Shown: in pieces, positions 9,276 through 18,052 of the stretch
How the letters are laid out: each line of letters opens with the position of its first letter
Numbering within the stretch: position 1 is the first letter of the stretch
Notes under the pieces: model-generated
Told to the model about the DNA's origin: nothing
Seen by the model: only the letters and a program-made list of their open reading frames with translations
Databases searched by the model: none
Translations under genes and position numbers: made by a program
From: Gudongella oleilytica
GTDB lineage: Bacteria > Bacillota > Clostridia > Tissierellales > Tissierellaceae
Length of the DNA: 64,000 nucleotides
NCBI RefSeq assembly: GCF_004101785.1
Contig: NZ_CP035130.1
Span: 1,426,001-1,490,000, forward strand
Direction: 5' to 3'

Positions 9276-10316
9276 TTATTGTGCACTTGTTATTTCTGTC
9301 CATATACGGTCATATTCGAACAGGATATCCTGAGGATCCTTGAAAATTTCTGTGTTTTCCAGCAGCTCATCTGCAGGATAAGCTACGGGACTATTCTGAA
9401 TTTCTTCCGGAAGCATTTCTACGGCTGCAGGAATCGGTGATGAATAGCCTATATACTCCGCATTGATTGCAGCTATGTCCGGTCTTGTCATGAAATTGAT
9501 AAATTTCTCGGCATCCGATTGATTTTTTGCATTCTTTGGGATCACCATAGCATCAAACCACAGATTGGTTCCCTCTGATGGCAAAACATACTCCAGGTCT
9601 TCATTTTCCTGCATCATTGCCACAGCATCTCCGGACCATACCACAGCTATAGCTGCCTCTCCGCCTGTCATTACACCCTTGACTTCATCTCCAAGGTAAG
9701 CGTAAACCAAAGGTTTCTGAGCGATCAACTCATCTCTGGCTTCCTCAAGCTCTTTGATCTCTCTTGTATTCATTGAATAGCCCAGCTTCTTAAGTGCAAC
9801 TGCCAGGGTATCCCTCTGACTATTAAGCATTATGATCTGGCCAGAAAATTCTTCATCCCACAGATCTGCCCAACTGGTCAATGGCCTCGAAACCATTGAC
9901 TTGTTGTAGATTATGCCTACGGTGCCCCACATGTATGGGACTGAATACTCATTGGTAGGATCATAGTCAAGCCCCATGAATTTTTCGTCTACATTGCTCA
10001 GCTGATCTATATTGTCCATATTGATTTTAGCCAGTAAATCTTCTTTTATCATTCTCTCTATCATGTAATCAGAAGGTATTATAACATCATAACTGCTGCC
10101 ACCCTGCTTTAGCTTGATATAAAGGTCCTCGTTTGTAGCGTATGTGTCATATACTACCTTAACTCCATATTCCTCTTCAAACATCCTCAATACCTCTGGT
10201 TCTATATAGTCTCCCCAGTTGTAGACGTTTATTGAGGGTTTGCTGCTCCCACATCCTGATGCGAGCACTGAGATGACCAAAGTCAGTATCAAGATAAATC
10301 CTATTCTTCTCTTCAT
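9276..10316 (-). CDS. potD: Spermidine/putrescine ABC transporter substrate-binding protein
   Basis: A 346-residue lipoprotein with a hydrophobic signal and lipobox LASGC at residues 19-23, anchored outside the membrane. It has the PotD/PotF fold signatures INVYNWGDYI (start of mature protein), SSYDVIIPSDYMIERM and YMWGTVGIIYNKSMV, with VVWSGDAVAMM in the second lobe; these contribute acidic and aromatic residues to the polyamine site. It delivers polyamine to PotBC. It lies 4 nt after potC as last gene of the regulator-potABCD operon; AAGG is the ribosome binding site. Preference between spermidine and putrescine cannot be read. Confidence 0.94.
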   Translation of the reverse strand: MKRRIGFILILTLVISVLASGCGSSKPSINVYNWGDYIEPEVLRMFEEEYGVKVVYDTYATNEDLYIKLKQGGSSYDVIIPSDYMIERMIKEDLLAKINMDNIDQLSNVDEKFMGLDYDPTNEYSVPYMWGTVGIIYNKSMVSRPLTSWADLWDEEFSGQIIMLNSQRDTLAVALKKLGYSMNTREIKELEEARDELIAQKPLVYAYLGDEVKGVMTGGEAAIAVVWSGDAVAMMQENEDLEYVLPSEGTNLWFDAMVIPKNAKNQSDAEKFINFMTRPDIAAINAEYIGYSSPIPAAVEMLPEEIQNSPVAYPADELLENTEIFKDPQDILFEYDRIWTEITSAQ

Positions 10317-10320
10317 TTGA

Positions 10321-11112
10321 CTACCTTCTTTCTACTAAAGATTTTTCCTGCTTTTCTGTTCGATAATTTATAATCAGAAGCAATGATACCATTATGATAA
10401 ACATAAGAGTTGAAAGTGCGTTTATAATTGGATTGATACCTCTTCTGGCCATGGAAAAAATTGTTATGCTCAGATTCGATATCCCATGCCCTGTAGTGAA
10501 AAAGCTTATAACAAAGTCATCGATAGACAATGTAAAAGCCAGGAGGGCTCCTGTTATTATCCCGGGCATGATCTCAGGTAGCACTACTTTTCTTAATGCA
10601 TACAAAGGAGTTGCTCCAAGGTCCATAGCTGCCTCAGCAAGGTGTCTGTTCATCTGCTTAAGCTTTGGCAGGATTGATAGTATAACATAAGGAAGGCAGA
10701 ATGTAACATGTGCCAAAAGCATCGTTAAAACACCAAACTCCAGCTTTACAAACCTGAAAAGCGTCATCAATGCGACAGCTGTCACAATATCCGGATTCAG
10801 GACAGGCAGATAATTTAGGTTCAAAACTAATTTTTTCCCAAATCCGTTCATACCGAAGATCCCTATTGCAGCAAAGGTTCCAATTATGGTTGAGATCAGA
10901 GATGATGTTATGGCTATAAAAATTGTATAATATAGTGCTCTAAGAACCTCCCTGTCCTTAAATAATTCAAAATACCATCTTAGAGTGAAACCACTCCATA
11001 CTCCCCTGGATTTGGAGTCATTAAAGGAAAAAACTATCAACACTATTATAGGAGCGTAGAGAAATAAAAAAATCATGAATGTATAAAGCCTTTTGATACT
11101 CTTTTCTACCAT
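10321..11112 (-). CDS. potC: Spermidine/putrescine ABC transporter permease PotC
   Basis: A 263-residue membrane protein with six predicted transmembrane segments (first at about 9-30). The EAA loop that contacts the ATPase reads EAAMDLGATPLYALRKVVLPEIMPGI, near residues 165-190. It forms the channel together with PotB. The ATG overlaps the potB stop by 7 nt and uses a GGAGG lying in the potB 3' end, so the two permeases are translationally coupled at equal stoichiometry. Confidence 0.94.
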   Translation of the reverse strand: MVEKSIKRLYTFMIFLFLYAPIIVLIVFSFNDSKSRGVWSGFTLRWYFELFKDREVLRALYYTIFIAITSSLISTIIGTFAAIGIFGMNGFGKKLVLNLNYLPVLNPDIVTAVALMTLFRFVKLEFGVLTMLLAHVTFCLPYVILSILPKLKQMNRHLAEAAMDLGATPLYALRKVVLPEIMPGIITGALLAFTLSIDDFVISFFTTGHGISNLSITIFSMARRGINPIINALSTLMFIIMVSLLLIINYRTEKQEKSLVERR

Positions 11113-11951
11113 AAGCCTCCACCTCCTTCGCCTTCCTTCTCTTTGTCGAATTTTGATGTCAATGCCATTGCAAGAAAAATAAATACCATCAGTATTATTG
11201 ACATTGATGATCCAAAGTGCCAGTCTCCCGTATACCTGAACTGTTGTTCAATAAGGTTACCGATAAGTGTTGATTTATTACCACCCAGAAGGCTTGATAT
11301 GACAAAGGTGCTTACAGCAGGGATAAATACCATGGTTATACCTGTTATTACGCCTGGAAGGCTTAATGGGAAAATAACCTTAAGAAATGTTCGTCGCCTG
11401 TCGGCACCGAGGTCTTCAGCAGCCTCTATCAAATTTCTATCCATTTTTGACATTACAGAAAAAATGGGAAGCACCATAAATGGAAGAAAATTGTAAACCA
11501 TACCAAGAAGAACGGCTGTGTCATTATATAACAGATCCAGTCCCTGAAAACCCAGCTTCCCTGCAATATAGTTTATTATCCCGTTTTTACCAAGCAAGGT
11601 AAGCCATGCATATGTCCTCAACAAAAAGTTCATCCACATTGGAATGACCAGCATCAACACCATAACATTTCTTGTCTTTGCTTTTTCCTTGCTGATTATG
11701 AATGCTATGGGATACCCCAGAACCAGACATATTGCAGTAGATAATACAGCAAGCCAAACTGACCGGTAAAAGACATTAAGATATATCGGTGTAAGAAATC
11801 TCTTGTAGTTATCCAAGCTGAAAGTAAATTCCGACAACGTCTGACTGTCGCCTGTTGTGAAGGCAAAATATAATACGAGAAACAAAGGTACTACTATAAA
11901 TATCCCAAGCCATATGAAATAAGGGAAGGCAGTGTTTCTAATTTTCATCAT
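11106..11951 (-). CDS. potB: Spermidine/putrescine ABC transporter permease PotB
   Basis: About 281 residues with six predicted membrane segments. The EAA motif [25 protein letters not shown] is near residues 170-195, the coupling helix for PotA. The start is one of two adjacent ATG codons at 11951/11948, 5 and 8 nt after AGGAG; a GTG six bases further upstream is too close to that SD. It overlaps the potA stop by 11-14 nt. It pairs with PotC as the heterodimeric membrane part of the importer. Confidence 0.93.
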   Translation of the reverse strand: MMKIRNTAFPYFIWLGIFIVVPLFLVLYFAFTTGDSQTLSEFTFSLDNYKRFLTPIYLNVFYRSVWLAVLSTAICLVLGYPIAFIISKEKAKTRNVMVLMLVIPMWMNFLLRTYAWLTLLGKNGIINYIAGKLGFQGLDLLYNDTAVLLGMVYNFLPFMVLPIFSVMSKMDRNLIEAAEDLGADRRRTFLKVIFPLSLPGVITGITMVFIPAVSTFVISSLLGGNKSTLIGNLIEQQFRYTGDWHFGSSMSIILMVFIFLAMALTSKFDKEKEGEGGGGLW

Positions 11952-12993
11952 ACACACTCCTCTTCATTATATGAATATTCTCAGGGATTACCCTCATACC
12001 AATTTCTGTATCAATTCCCTTCATTACTGTGGAATGTATTGTCCAGGTAAAGCTGCCGTTTTGTACTTCCATCTCGTAATGAACACCCTTGAATGTAACA
12101 CTAATAACCCTCCCGGTGATCTGCCCCTCCTCTAAAGGTACTATGTCAAGATCTTCAGGTCTTATTACTATATCAACAGGCTCATTGTTTTCAAAGCCTC
12201 TATCGACGCAAGAAAATATTTTACCAGCAAATTCTACTTTATAGTCCTCAAGCATGGTGCCTTCAATTATATTGCTTTCCCCGATGAATTTTGCTACGAA
12301 TCGATTCCTGGGTTCATTATAAATATCGGTTGGTGTCCCTATCTGTTGTATCCTGCCCTTGTCCATAACTACTATGGTGTCAGACATGGTAAGTGCTTCC
12401 TCCTGGTCATGTGTAACATAGACAAATGTAATTCCGACGCTTTTTTGAATCTTCTTTAGCTCCATCTGCATTTCTTTTCTCAGCTTTAGATCCAAGGCTC
12501 CCAGCGGTTCATCCAGGAGCAAGACTTTTGGTTCATTTACAAGTGCCCTTGCTATTGCTATTCTTTGCTGCTGACCTCCGCTTAAAGATTCTATGTCTCT
12601 CTTTTCATAGCCTGAAAGGTTTACTAACCTTAGCATCTCAGCGACTCTAAGAGCTATGTCATCTTTAGGCGTTTTTTTAATCCTAAGACCAAAAGCGATG
12701 TTCTCGAATACATTTAGATGAGGGAAGAGAGCGTACTTCTGGAATACAGTATTGATCTGTCTAAGGTATGGAGGTTGCTTTGTTATATCCTCGCCTTCAA
12801 ATATCACTTTCCCGGAAGTGGGGGCCTCAAAGCCACCGATAATCCTTAAAGTAGTAGTCTTTCCGCACCCGCTGGGTCCAAGCAGCGTAAGGAATTCATT
12901 TTGGCGAATATATAGATTCATATTCTCAAGAACAGTTGAGTCTCCAAAATCCTTTGAGATATCGATCAAATCTATTGCATGAAATTTCGTCAT
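11938..12993 (-). CDS. potA: Spermidine/putrescine ABC transporter ATP-binding protein
   Basis: A 351-residue ATPase that energises polyamine import. It shows Walker [11 protein letters not shown] (about 38-47), Q-loop, the ABC signature [15 protein letters not shown] (about 135-149), Walker [13 protein letters not shown] and the switch His in VTHDQEEAL. Residues 240-351 form the TOBE/OB regulatory domain with [13 protein letters not shown] typical of the spermidine/maltose-type ATPases. AGGAAG precedes the ATG, 15 nt after the upstream regulator gene, so the regulator and importer are one operon. Confidence 0.95.
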   Translation of the reverse strand: MTKFHAIDLIDISKDFGDSTVLENMNLYIRQNEFLTLLGPSGCGKTTTLRIIGGFEAPTSGKVIFEGEDITKQPPYLRQINTVFQKYALFPHLNVFENIAFGLRIKKTPKDDIALRVAEMLRLVNLSGYEKRDIESLSGGQQQRIAIARALVNEPKVLLLDEPLGALDLKLRKEMQMELKKIQKSVGITFVYVTHDQEEALTMSDTIVVMDKGRIQQIGTPTDIYNEPRNRFVAKFIGESNIIEGTMLEDYKVEFAGKIFSCVDRGFENNEPVDIVIRPEDLDIVPLEEGQITGRVISVTFKGVHYEMEVQNGSFTWTIHSTVMKGIDTEIGMRVIPENIHIMKRSVYDEN

Positions 12994-13008
12994 TATATCA
13001 CTTCCTTA

Positions 13009-13548
13009 CTAAAAATTAGGAGGTGTGCTCACCCATATAAATGTTGCTTCAGTTTTCCCTGCGTTTGATATTGAATGGTCACTATTAGTCCTGTAATAGA
13101 AGCTTTCGCCCTTTTTTACCTTGTGTTTTTCAGCACCCAGATTTACGTAGATATTCCCTTGGAGCACATATCCAAACTCCTCACCTTCATGAGGGTAGTC
13201 CTCCTTTGTTTTTCCTCCTGACTGCAGACTTATGAGGATAGGCTCCATTAAATTTTTCTGAGCATTCGGTATTATCCATCTTAAGGTGTACTTTAACTCC
13301 TCATTTATAGTTTCAAAGGCATCTTCTTTGCGAAATACTATTTTTTCCTCCGTAGCTTCATTGAAGAAATCTTTTAGGTTCGTCCCAAGGCCTTCCAATA
13401 TATCCATAAGAGTTGCGATTGAAGGAGATGTGAGGTCTCTTTCAAGCTGTGATATAAAACCCTTTGTAAGCTCACACCTGTCTGCCAGTTCCTCTTGCGT
13501 AAGATTTTTCTTTACCCGAAGTGCCTTTATTTTTTCTCCGATATTCAT
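13009..13548 (-). CDS. XRE-family regulator with cupin domain (PuuR-like), likely controls the pot operon
   Basis: A 179-residue cytoplasmic regulator. Residues 6-60 are a Cro/CI-type helix-turn-helix (NLTQEELADRCELTKGFISQLER). Residues 105-175 are a cupin barrel (HEGEEFGYVLQGNIYVNLG, then KKGESFYYRTNSDHSISN), which in PuuR and relatives senses a small molecule. It is the first gene of the potABCD operon; GGGGGGTG serves as SD. Immediately upstream are a consensus promoter and a near-perfect inverted repeat TAAACAAATTGTTTA, which would suit autoregulation. A polyamine ligand is inferred from the neighbours only. Confidence 0.88.
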   Translation of the reverse strand: MNIGEKIKALRVKKNLTQEELADRCELTKGFISQLERDLTSPSIATLMDILEGLGTNLKDFFNEATEEKIVFRKEDAFETINEELKYTLRWIIPNAQKNLMEPILISLQSGGKTKEDYPHEGEEFGYVLQGNIYVNLGAEKHKVKKGESFYYRTNSDHSISNAGKTEATFIWVSTPPNF

Positions 13549-13577
13549 AACACACCCCCCTGAAAATCATATATTAC

Positions 13578-13592
13578 TAAACAAATTGTTTA
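13578..13592. promoter_or_regulatory. Candidate operator for the pot regulator
   Basis: TAAACAAATTGTTTA is an inverted repeat around one central base, lying about 20-30 bp downstream of the predicted start of the regulator-pot transcript. Related TAAAC half-sites occur at 13600-13604 and, inverted, at 13623-13627 inside the promoter spacer. Position and symmetry fit repression by the adjacent XRE-cupin protein; this is inferred. Confidence 0.5.
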
Positions 13593-13616
13593 TAGTCACT
13601 AAACACTCACCATTTG

Positions 13617-13645
13617 ATTATAGTTTAGGCAAGTGTCAGTGTCAA
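13617..13645 (-). promoter_or_regulatory. Promoter of regulator-potABCD operon
   Basis: A perfect consensus on the minus strand: TTGACA (13645-13640), 17 bp, TATAAT (13622-13617). Predicted start near 13610, about 60 nt before the regulator ATG. Confidence 0.85.
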
Positions 13646-13733
13646 TAAAAATAATCGCTGAAACAGTTTGCTCTATGTGAAAAACCAAATTATGGCTTCA
13701 TTTAACTAAACTTGAAGTTTACCAATGTACTAC

Positions 13734-13765
13734 AAAAAATCAGAACCTTTCGGTTCTGATTTTTT
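13734..13765 (-). terminator. Intrinsic terminator after thiI
   Basis: A 14-bp stem (13734-13747 with 13752-13765, loop TTTC) flanked by A and T runs; GC core CAGAACC. It lies 9 nt after the thiI stop and could work in both directions. Confidence 0.85.
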
Positions 13766-13773
13766 AACAAATT

Positions 13774-14943
13774 TTATTCTATGTTTACTATCTTCAGGTT
13801 AGATAATGCATCCTCTATCAATCCATCGATATCCAAATTACTCTCAGAATTCAATATATCAATAAGCTTTGGTTTCGTCACAGGATGCTTTGGAAGAAAA
13901 ACTGAGCAGCAATCCTCAAATGGCTGTATAGAGGTTTCATATGTTTCTATATCCTTGGACCACTTGATTATGTCGACTTTATCCATTCCTATCAAGGGTC
14001 TTAGGATTGGAATTTCCACAGACCTGTTGATCACATCTACGCTTTGGATAGTTTGACTGGCTACCTGTCCTAAATTCTCCCCAGTAATCAATGCATCATA
14101 GCCTCTGGGAGCTGCAAGCTTCTCAGCTATCCTCATCATAAATCTTCTCGATATTATGGTCATTTCATCCTCAGGACAGCTTCTCCCGATTTCCTTCTGT
14201 ATATTCAGAAGATTGACGCTGAAAATTTTTAATGGTCCCGTATATCTTGCCATTATCCTTGCAAGATCATATATCTTTTCCTCAGCCCTTTCTGAGGTGA
14301 AAGGATAGGAGTGGAAATGGATACAGTCAATATCTACTCCTCTTTTTGCCATTAAGAATCCTGCTACAGGACTGTCGATCCCCCCTGATAAAAGGAGCAG
14401 GCCTCTCCCATTTGTCCCTACCGGCAGACCTCCAAAGGCCTTATCGCGCTTAGTATAAACATATCCTTTCTCCTTAACATCAACTTTCACAAGTATTTGA
14501 GGTGCGTGGACATCCACCCTAAGATTTCCTGAGTTCTTCAGAATATAACCACCTATATCTCTCGATATATCAGGCGACTTGAGAGGATATCTTTTATCTG
14601 ACCTGGTTACATCCACCTTAAAAGTAAATGCTTTGTCCACCTGATCAGTGAATTCTTTGACTGCCAATAACGCAGCTTGTCTCATGTCCTCCATGTCTGT
14701 TGTAGTTCTGATACATGGGCTGATGTAAACAAGTCCAAATACCTTCTTAAGTCTATTGGTTGCTATTTCTTCGTAGCCTTCAAGTCCTTCGATATAAATT
14801 TTCCCCTGCTCTTTGTAAATGGATATATCGACGAGGCCCTCCAAGGCACGCCTGATATTCTTAATCAGCTTGTCCTCAAAATACTTTCTGTTCAAACCCT
14901 TGAGAACAACCTCTCCCAGGCTGACACTTAAAACCCTGTCCAA
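13774..14943 (-). CDS. thiI: tRNA 4-thiouridine synthase, rhodanese-less
   Basis: ThiI adenylates uridine 8 of tRNA and transfers sulfur to make s4U; in some species it also helps make the thiazole of thiamine. Residues 1-160 are the ferredoxin-like plus THUMP RNA-binding domains; the PP-loop ATPase motif LLLLSGGIDSPVAGF is near residues 180-195. The enzyme ends shortly after FEDCCSVFLPKHP and lacks the C-terminal rhodanese domain of E. coli ThiI, as in Bacillus subtilis, where the dedicated desulfurase NifZ supplies sulfur directly. That partner gene is located 4 nt upstream. Start is TTG at 14943 with AGGAG 8 nt before; no ATG is in frame nearby. Confidence 0.94.
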   Translation of the reverse strand: MDRVLSVSLGEVVLKGLNRKYFEDKLIKNIRRALEGLVDISIYKEQGKIYIEGLEGYEEIATNRLKKVFGLVYISPCIRTTTDMEDMRQAALLAVKEFTDQVDKAFTFKVDVTRSDKRYPLKSPDISRDIGGYILKNSGNLRVDVHAPQILVKVDVKEKGYVYTKRDKAFGGLPVGTNGRGLLLLSGGIDSPVAGFLMAKRGVDIDCIHFHSYPFTSERAEEKIYDLARIMARYTGPLKIFSVNLLNIQKEIGRSCPEDEMTIISRRFMMRIAEKLAAPRGYDALITGENLGQVASQTIQSVDVINRSVEIPILRPLIGMDKVDIIKWSKDIETYETSIQPFEDCCSVFLPKHPVTKPKLIDILNSESNLDIDGLIEDALSNLKIVNIE

Positions 14944-14947
14944 CTGA

Positions 14948-16102
14948 TCATCTCCTCATTATACTTCTGATTTCAACTGCTGCATTTGTTATCTCTCTGG
15001 CCGCGATGCGAATGTCATCCTCAGTGTTTTCATGAGAAAAGCTTATTCTCAGTGTTCCCTCAATACATTTATCATCCAGGCCAATTGCTTCAAGAACATG
15101 GCTTTTACTCTTACCTTTTGAGGAACACGCGGAAGTGGTTGACACGTAAATATCCTTATCCTCCAGGCTATGAACCATTATTTCTCCCCGGGTCCACGGG
15201 ATTGAAACATTCAATATATATGGAGAAAATAATGGATTTACAGGTGAATTGATCTTTATTTCCGGAATGCCTTCAATTAGAAGCTCTATCATCAATGATT
15301 TTAGATTATTGACATGGGCAAACTCTCGAGCACTGTCTTTAGAAACAAATGACAAGGCTGTGGAAAGTCCCACAATGCCCGGGACATTTTCAGTTCCTGA
15401 TCGTAAGCCTCTTTCCTGATTTCCACCGAAAAGCAAGGGAGGTAGGTTAACCTTAGAGTTCAGATACAGTCCCCCTATACCCTTTGGTCCATGAAGTTTG
15501 TGACCACTGAATGCATAGCTGTCAACGCCCCATGCTTTTAAAGACAATGGCAGCTTCGCAAATGATTGCACTCCATCAAGATGAAAATGAGGCTTTGATT
15601 TTTCAGTGCTTAGTGCTTTCCCAATTTCCTCAATATCCTGGATGATGCCTACCTCGTTATTGACATGTATCACTGTAACAAGTATAGTATCATCTCTCAG
15701 TGACTCCTTCAATTCGCCGATGTCTATCTTTCCAAGATGATCATTTCTGAGCCATGTTATTTCGAATCCTTTTTTTTCCAGGTACTTTAGTGTGTTCATA
15801 ACAGCTGGGTGTTCTATTGATGTGGTTACAATATGTTTCCCCTTGCTGGATTTAATACTTGCTATTCCCTGGACCACAATATTGTTGCTCTCAGTACCGC
15901 CGGATGTAAAGTATATTTCACTTTCTTGAACCTTCAGAAAATCGGCAGTACGATTTCTCGCTTCCTTCACAAGCTTTTCTGCTCTTAGGCCGAGTCTGTG
16001 AAGTGAGGATGGGTTACCAAACTCCTCGGCCATTGTCCTTTCTACTGCAGCAACGACTTCAGGTCTGGGACGGGTAGTTGCACAATTATCAAGATAAATC
16101 AA
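14948..16102 (-). CDS. nifZ: Cysteine desulfurase (NifS/NifZ-like) paired with ThiI
   Basis: A PLP enzyme of 384 residues that takes sulfur from cysteine. The pyridoxal phosphate lysine is in SGHKLHGPKG (near residue 200), and the mobile active-site loop carries the catalytic cysteine in STTSACSSKGKSKSH (near residue 325). The N-terminal signature MIYLDNCATTRP is typical. Its start is TTG at 16102 with AGAGGTGAG upstream. Being 4 nt before rhodanese-less thiI, it is best called the NifZ-type dedicated sulfur donor for tRNA s4U8 synthesis, not the general IscS. No IscU-like scaffold is nearby, which supports this. Confidence 0.9.
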   Translation of the reverse strand: MIYLDNCATTRPRPEVVAAVERTMAEEFGNPSSLHRLGLRAEKLVKEARNRTADFLKVQESEIYFTSGGTESNNIVVQGIASIKSSKGKHIVTTSIEHPAVMNTLKYLEKKGFEITWLRNDHLGKIDIGELKESLRDDTILVTVIHVNNEVGIIQDIEEIGKALSTEKSKPHFHLDGVQSFAKLPLSLKAWGVDSYAFSGHKLHGPKGIGGLYLNSKVNLPPLLFGGNQERGLRSGTENVPGIVGLSTALSFVSKDSAREFAHVNNLKSLMIELLIEGIPEIKINSPVNPLFSPYILNVSIPWTRGEIMVHSLEDKDIYVSTTSACSSKGKSKSHVLEAIGLDDKCIEGTLRISFSHENTEDDIRIAAREITNAAVEIRSIMRR

Positions 16103-16113
16103 TGTCTCACCTC

Positions 16114-16710
16114 TTAATAACCCAAGTCTTCATTGACCAGATAAATAACTATCTTCCCAACGCCACCAGGCTTTTTATTGATAACAGTTTCAACATTGCA
16201 AATTCTTTGAGGAGAATCGCAGTCGCTGCATACACCAGTGTAAACGCATGGCGTTGTAAGGTTAAGCCTTTTTGCATTCATAGGTGCCGCAGTGTGTTCT
16301 ATTCTATAAATAGCATCCCCGTAATTTCTCACTATTTTGTTTTTACCCGCTACTATATATACTCTCTCATGGCCATAGAACATAGATGAAACCCTATTTC
16401 CAGTTCCGTCTTTGTTAACCAGCTTTCCATCCTCAGTAACTGCATTCGTGCTTGTTATGTAAACCTTCGAGCTGGCTGCATCTCTTAGTGCAGCACCCTT
16501 ATCCTCGGCTTTCCAGTGCCAATATACAGTGTTCCCTCTTTCAGATAAATGATCATATATCTTCATATCCTGAAGAGTAATGGAACCTCCCAACCCAACG
16601 GGCTCATCAACTTTGATATCTTCCATCAATGCAGACACAGCCTCTTCTTTTGTATCAAAAACCCTCACATCAAAACCATTCTTTTGCAAAGCTCTGACAG
16701 CTTTATCCAT
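16114..16710 (-). CDS. LUD domain protein (LutC/YkgG-like, DUF162)
   Basis: A 198-residue soluble protein: FDVRVFDTKEEAVSALME, then GLGGSITLQDMKIYDHL (about 40-60) and NRVSSMFYGHERVYIVAGKNKIV with IYRIEHTAAPMNAKRL, the pattern of stand-alone LUD proteins. In LutABC such a subunit joins iron-sulfur proteins to oxidise lactate, but no lutA/lutB lies here. A Cys-rich tail CVYTGVCSDCDSPQRIC (about 150-170) could bind metal or an FeS cluster. AAGGAG precedes the ATG, and a promoter with TATAAT lies 33 bp before it. It is 11 nt from nifZ, so it appears to lead a LUD-nifZ-thiI operon. Actual function unknown. Confidence 0.8.
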   Translation of the reverse strand: MDKAVRALQKNGFDVRVFDTKEEAVSALMEDIKVDEPVGLGGSITLQDMKIYDHLSERGNTVYWHWKAEDKGAALRDAASSKVYITSTNAVTEDGKLVNKDGTGNRVSSMFYGHERVYIVAGKNKIVRNYGDAIYRIEHTAAPMNAKRLNLTTPCVYTGVCSDCDSPQRICNVETVINKKPGGVGKIVIYLVNEDLGY

Positions 16711-16742
16711 GATATCGCTCCTTCCATTTACTTCACCTTATC

Positions 16743-16771
16743 ATTATATCCAATATTTTCCCCATTTTAAA
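16743..16771 (-). promoter_or_regulatory. Promoter of LUD-nifZ-thiI operon
   Basis: TTTAAA (16771-16766), 17 bp, TATAAT (16748-16743) on the minus strand. Perfect -10 but weak -35. Confidence 0.55.
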
Positions 16772-16810
16772 CTGTTTTCTGGATTATTGATAATAAATAT
16801 CAATATGCCG

Positions 16811-16839
16811 TTGCATCAATTCATCATATTTGCTATAAT
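16811..16839 (+). promoter_or_regulatory. Promoter of the candidate RNA upstream of asparaginase
   Basis: TTGCAT (16811-16816), 17 bp, TATAAT (16834-16839). Predicted start near 16846, at the foot of the first hairpin. Confidence 0.75.
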
Positions 16840-16845
16840 CTATAT

Positions 16846-16964
16846 GAGGTTATCCCCCTGGTAACCTCAAGTAAGATCTCTATTCCCAATACCCCTTTTG
16901 AACGGTTTTGTTCCATCCTGTGTAAATGGGATGAAAGACTCCAAATGCGGAGTCTTCTTTTTTT
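16846..16964 (+). ncRNA. Candidate structured leader or small RNA, about 120 nt, class unknown
   Basis: Between a good promoter and an intrinsic terminator there is no ORF but several hairpins. Hairpin 1 is GAGGTTA (16846-16852) with TAACCTC (16862-16868) around a C-rich loop. A weak GAAC/GTTC hairpin lies near 16900-16914, and CATCC/GGATG pairs around 16915-16933. The terminator is AAGACTCC (16935-16942) with GGAGTCTT (16949-16956) followed by C and seven T. The asparaginase ATG is about 80 nt further on the same strand, so it could be a riboswitch-like attenuator or a free-standing sRNA. I compared it by memory with T-box, purine, SAM, lysine, glycine, THF, ZTP, fluoride, preQ1 and c-di-GMP classes and none fits. 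Confidence 0.55.
16935..16964 (+). terminator. Intrinsic terminator before asparaginase gene
   Basis: An 8-bp stem with a six-base loop, then CTTTTTTT. It ends the candidate RNA or acts as an attenuator of the asparaginase gene. Confidence 0.85.
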
Positions 16965-17044
16965 ATCTAATTCATGATACTATTTAATTGGGGACTTTAT
17001 TCTATAGGCTTATCAAAATTGTAAATGGTAATGTGGAGGATATG

Positions 17045-18028
17045 ATGAAGCACAAGCTCGCCATGATTTTTACAGGTGGAACAATAGCTATGAAGATAGA
17101 TCCAGATCTCCATGCAGCTATACCAGCACTGAATGCGGATGAGATCCTTGGGATGATTAAAAATGTCAGAGACTTGACTGATCTGGAGATTATAAATTTC
17201 TCAAATCTGCCAAGTCCTCATATTACTCCAGATATAATGATGGAGCTCTATAAAAAAACCAAGGAGCTTTCCGAGAACGAATCTATAACAGGAATAATAA
17301 TAACCCATGGTACTGATACTCTTGAAGAAACAGCTTATCTTCTTGACCTTCTACTTGATACGCCAAAGCCGGTTATAATTGTAGGAGCAATGAGAAATTT
17401 CTCAGAGCTCGGATATGACGGCTCAAGCAACCTTGCAGCAGCAATATGTACAGCTCTTTCTCCCAAGTCAAGGGACAAGGGTGTTCTGGTAGTTATGAAT
17501 AATGAAGTGAACGCAGCAAGCCAGGTTACAAAGACAAATACCTTGTCCCTGGATACCTTCAAATCTCCGGAATTTGGGCCTCTTGGTATCGTAGATAATG
17601 ATGAAGTTATTTATTACAGAAACATGCCCGACAGACAAAGGATACAAACAGATAAGATTGAGAAAAAAGTAGCTCTGATAAAAGCTGTACCGGGACTTGG
17701 TTCAGATATCTTCAGTTTTTATATCCAGTCTGGTTATAAGGGTATAGTGATTGAGGGTCTTGGCAGAGGTAATGTACCCCCACAGATGATAAGCGGGATA
17801 AAGCAAGCAATAATCGCTTCTATCCCTGTCGTTCTTGTATCGAGATGCAATACCGGGAGGGTCTTGTATACCTATGGGTATGAAGGTGGAGGTAAGCATT
17901 TAAGAGATATGGGGGTCATATTTGGAGGGAATCTTCCTGGACAAAAAGCTAGAATCAAACTAATGCTCTTACTTGGAATGACCAATGATATGGATAAAAT
18001 CAGAGAGCTATTCGAGACTACAATCTGA
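17045..18028 (+). CDS. L-asparaginase
   Basis: Hydrolyses asparagine to aspartate and ammonia. After the start comes MIFTGGTIAMKI with the nucleophilic threonine (about residue 12), and ITHGTDTLEETAYLLD holds the second catalytic threonine-aspartate pair (about 85-100). No signal peptide is seen, so it is the cytoplasmic type, about 327 aa. A longer reading frame opens at a TTG at 16988, but GGAGG (17035-17039) sits just before the ATG pair at 17042/17045, which fixes the start. The gene is on the plus strand, downstream of a terminator-bearing leader that may control it. Asparagine use fits an amino-acid fermenter (inference). Confidence 0.93.
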   Translation: MKHKLAMIFTGGTIAMKIDPDLHAAIPALNADEILGMIKNVRDLTDLEIINFSNLPSPHITPDIMMELYKKTKELSENESITGIIITHGTDTLEETAYLLDLLLDTPKPVIIVGAMRNFSELGYDGSSNLAAAICTALSPKSRDKGVLVVMNNEVNAASQVTKTNTLSLDTFKSPEFGPLGIVDNDEVIYYRNMPDRQRIQTDKIEKKVALIKAVPGLGSDIFSFYIQSGYKGIVIEGLGRGNVPPQMISGIKQAIIASIPVVLVSRCNTGRVLYTYGYEGGGKHLRDMGVIFGGNLPGQKARIKLMLLLGMTNDMDKIRELFETTI

Positions 18029-18052
18029 CATTTTTTCTCGAGAATACAACAA

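Noticed and set aside
16988-17044. Longer asparaginase from TTG at 16988
   Set aside because: No SD there; GGAGG directly precedes the ATG pair at 17042/17045, just before the family start.
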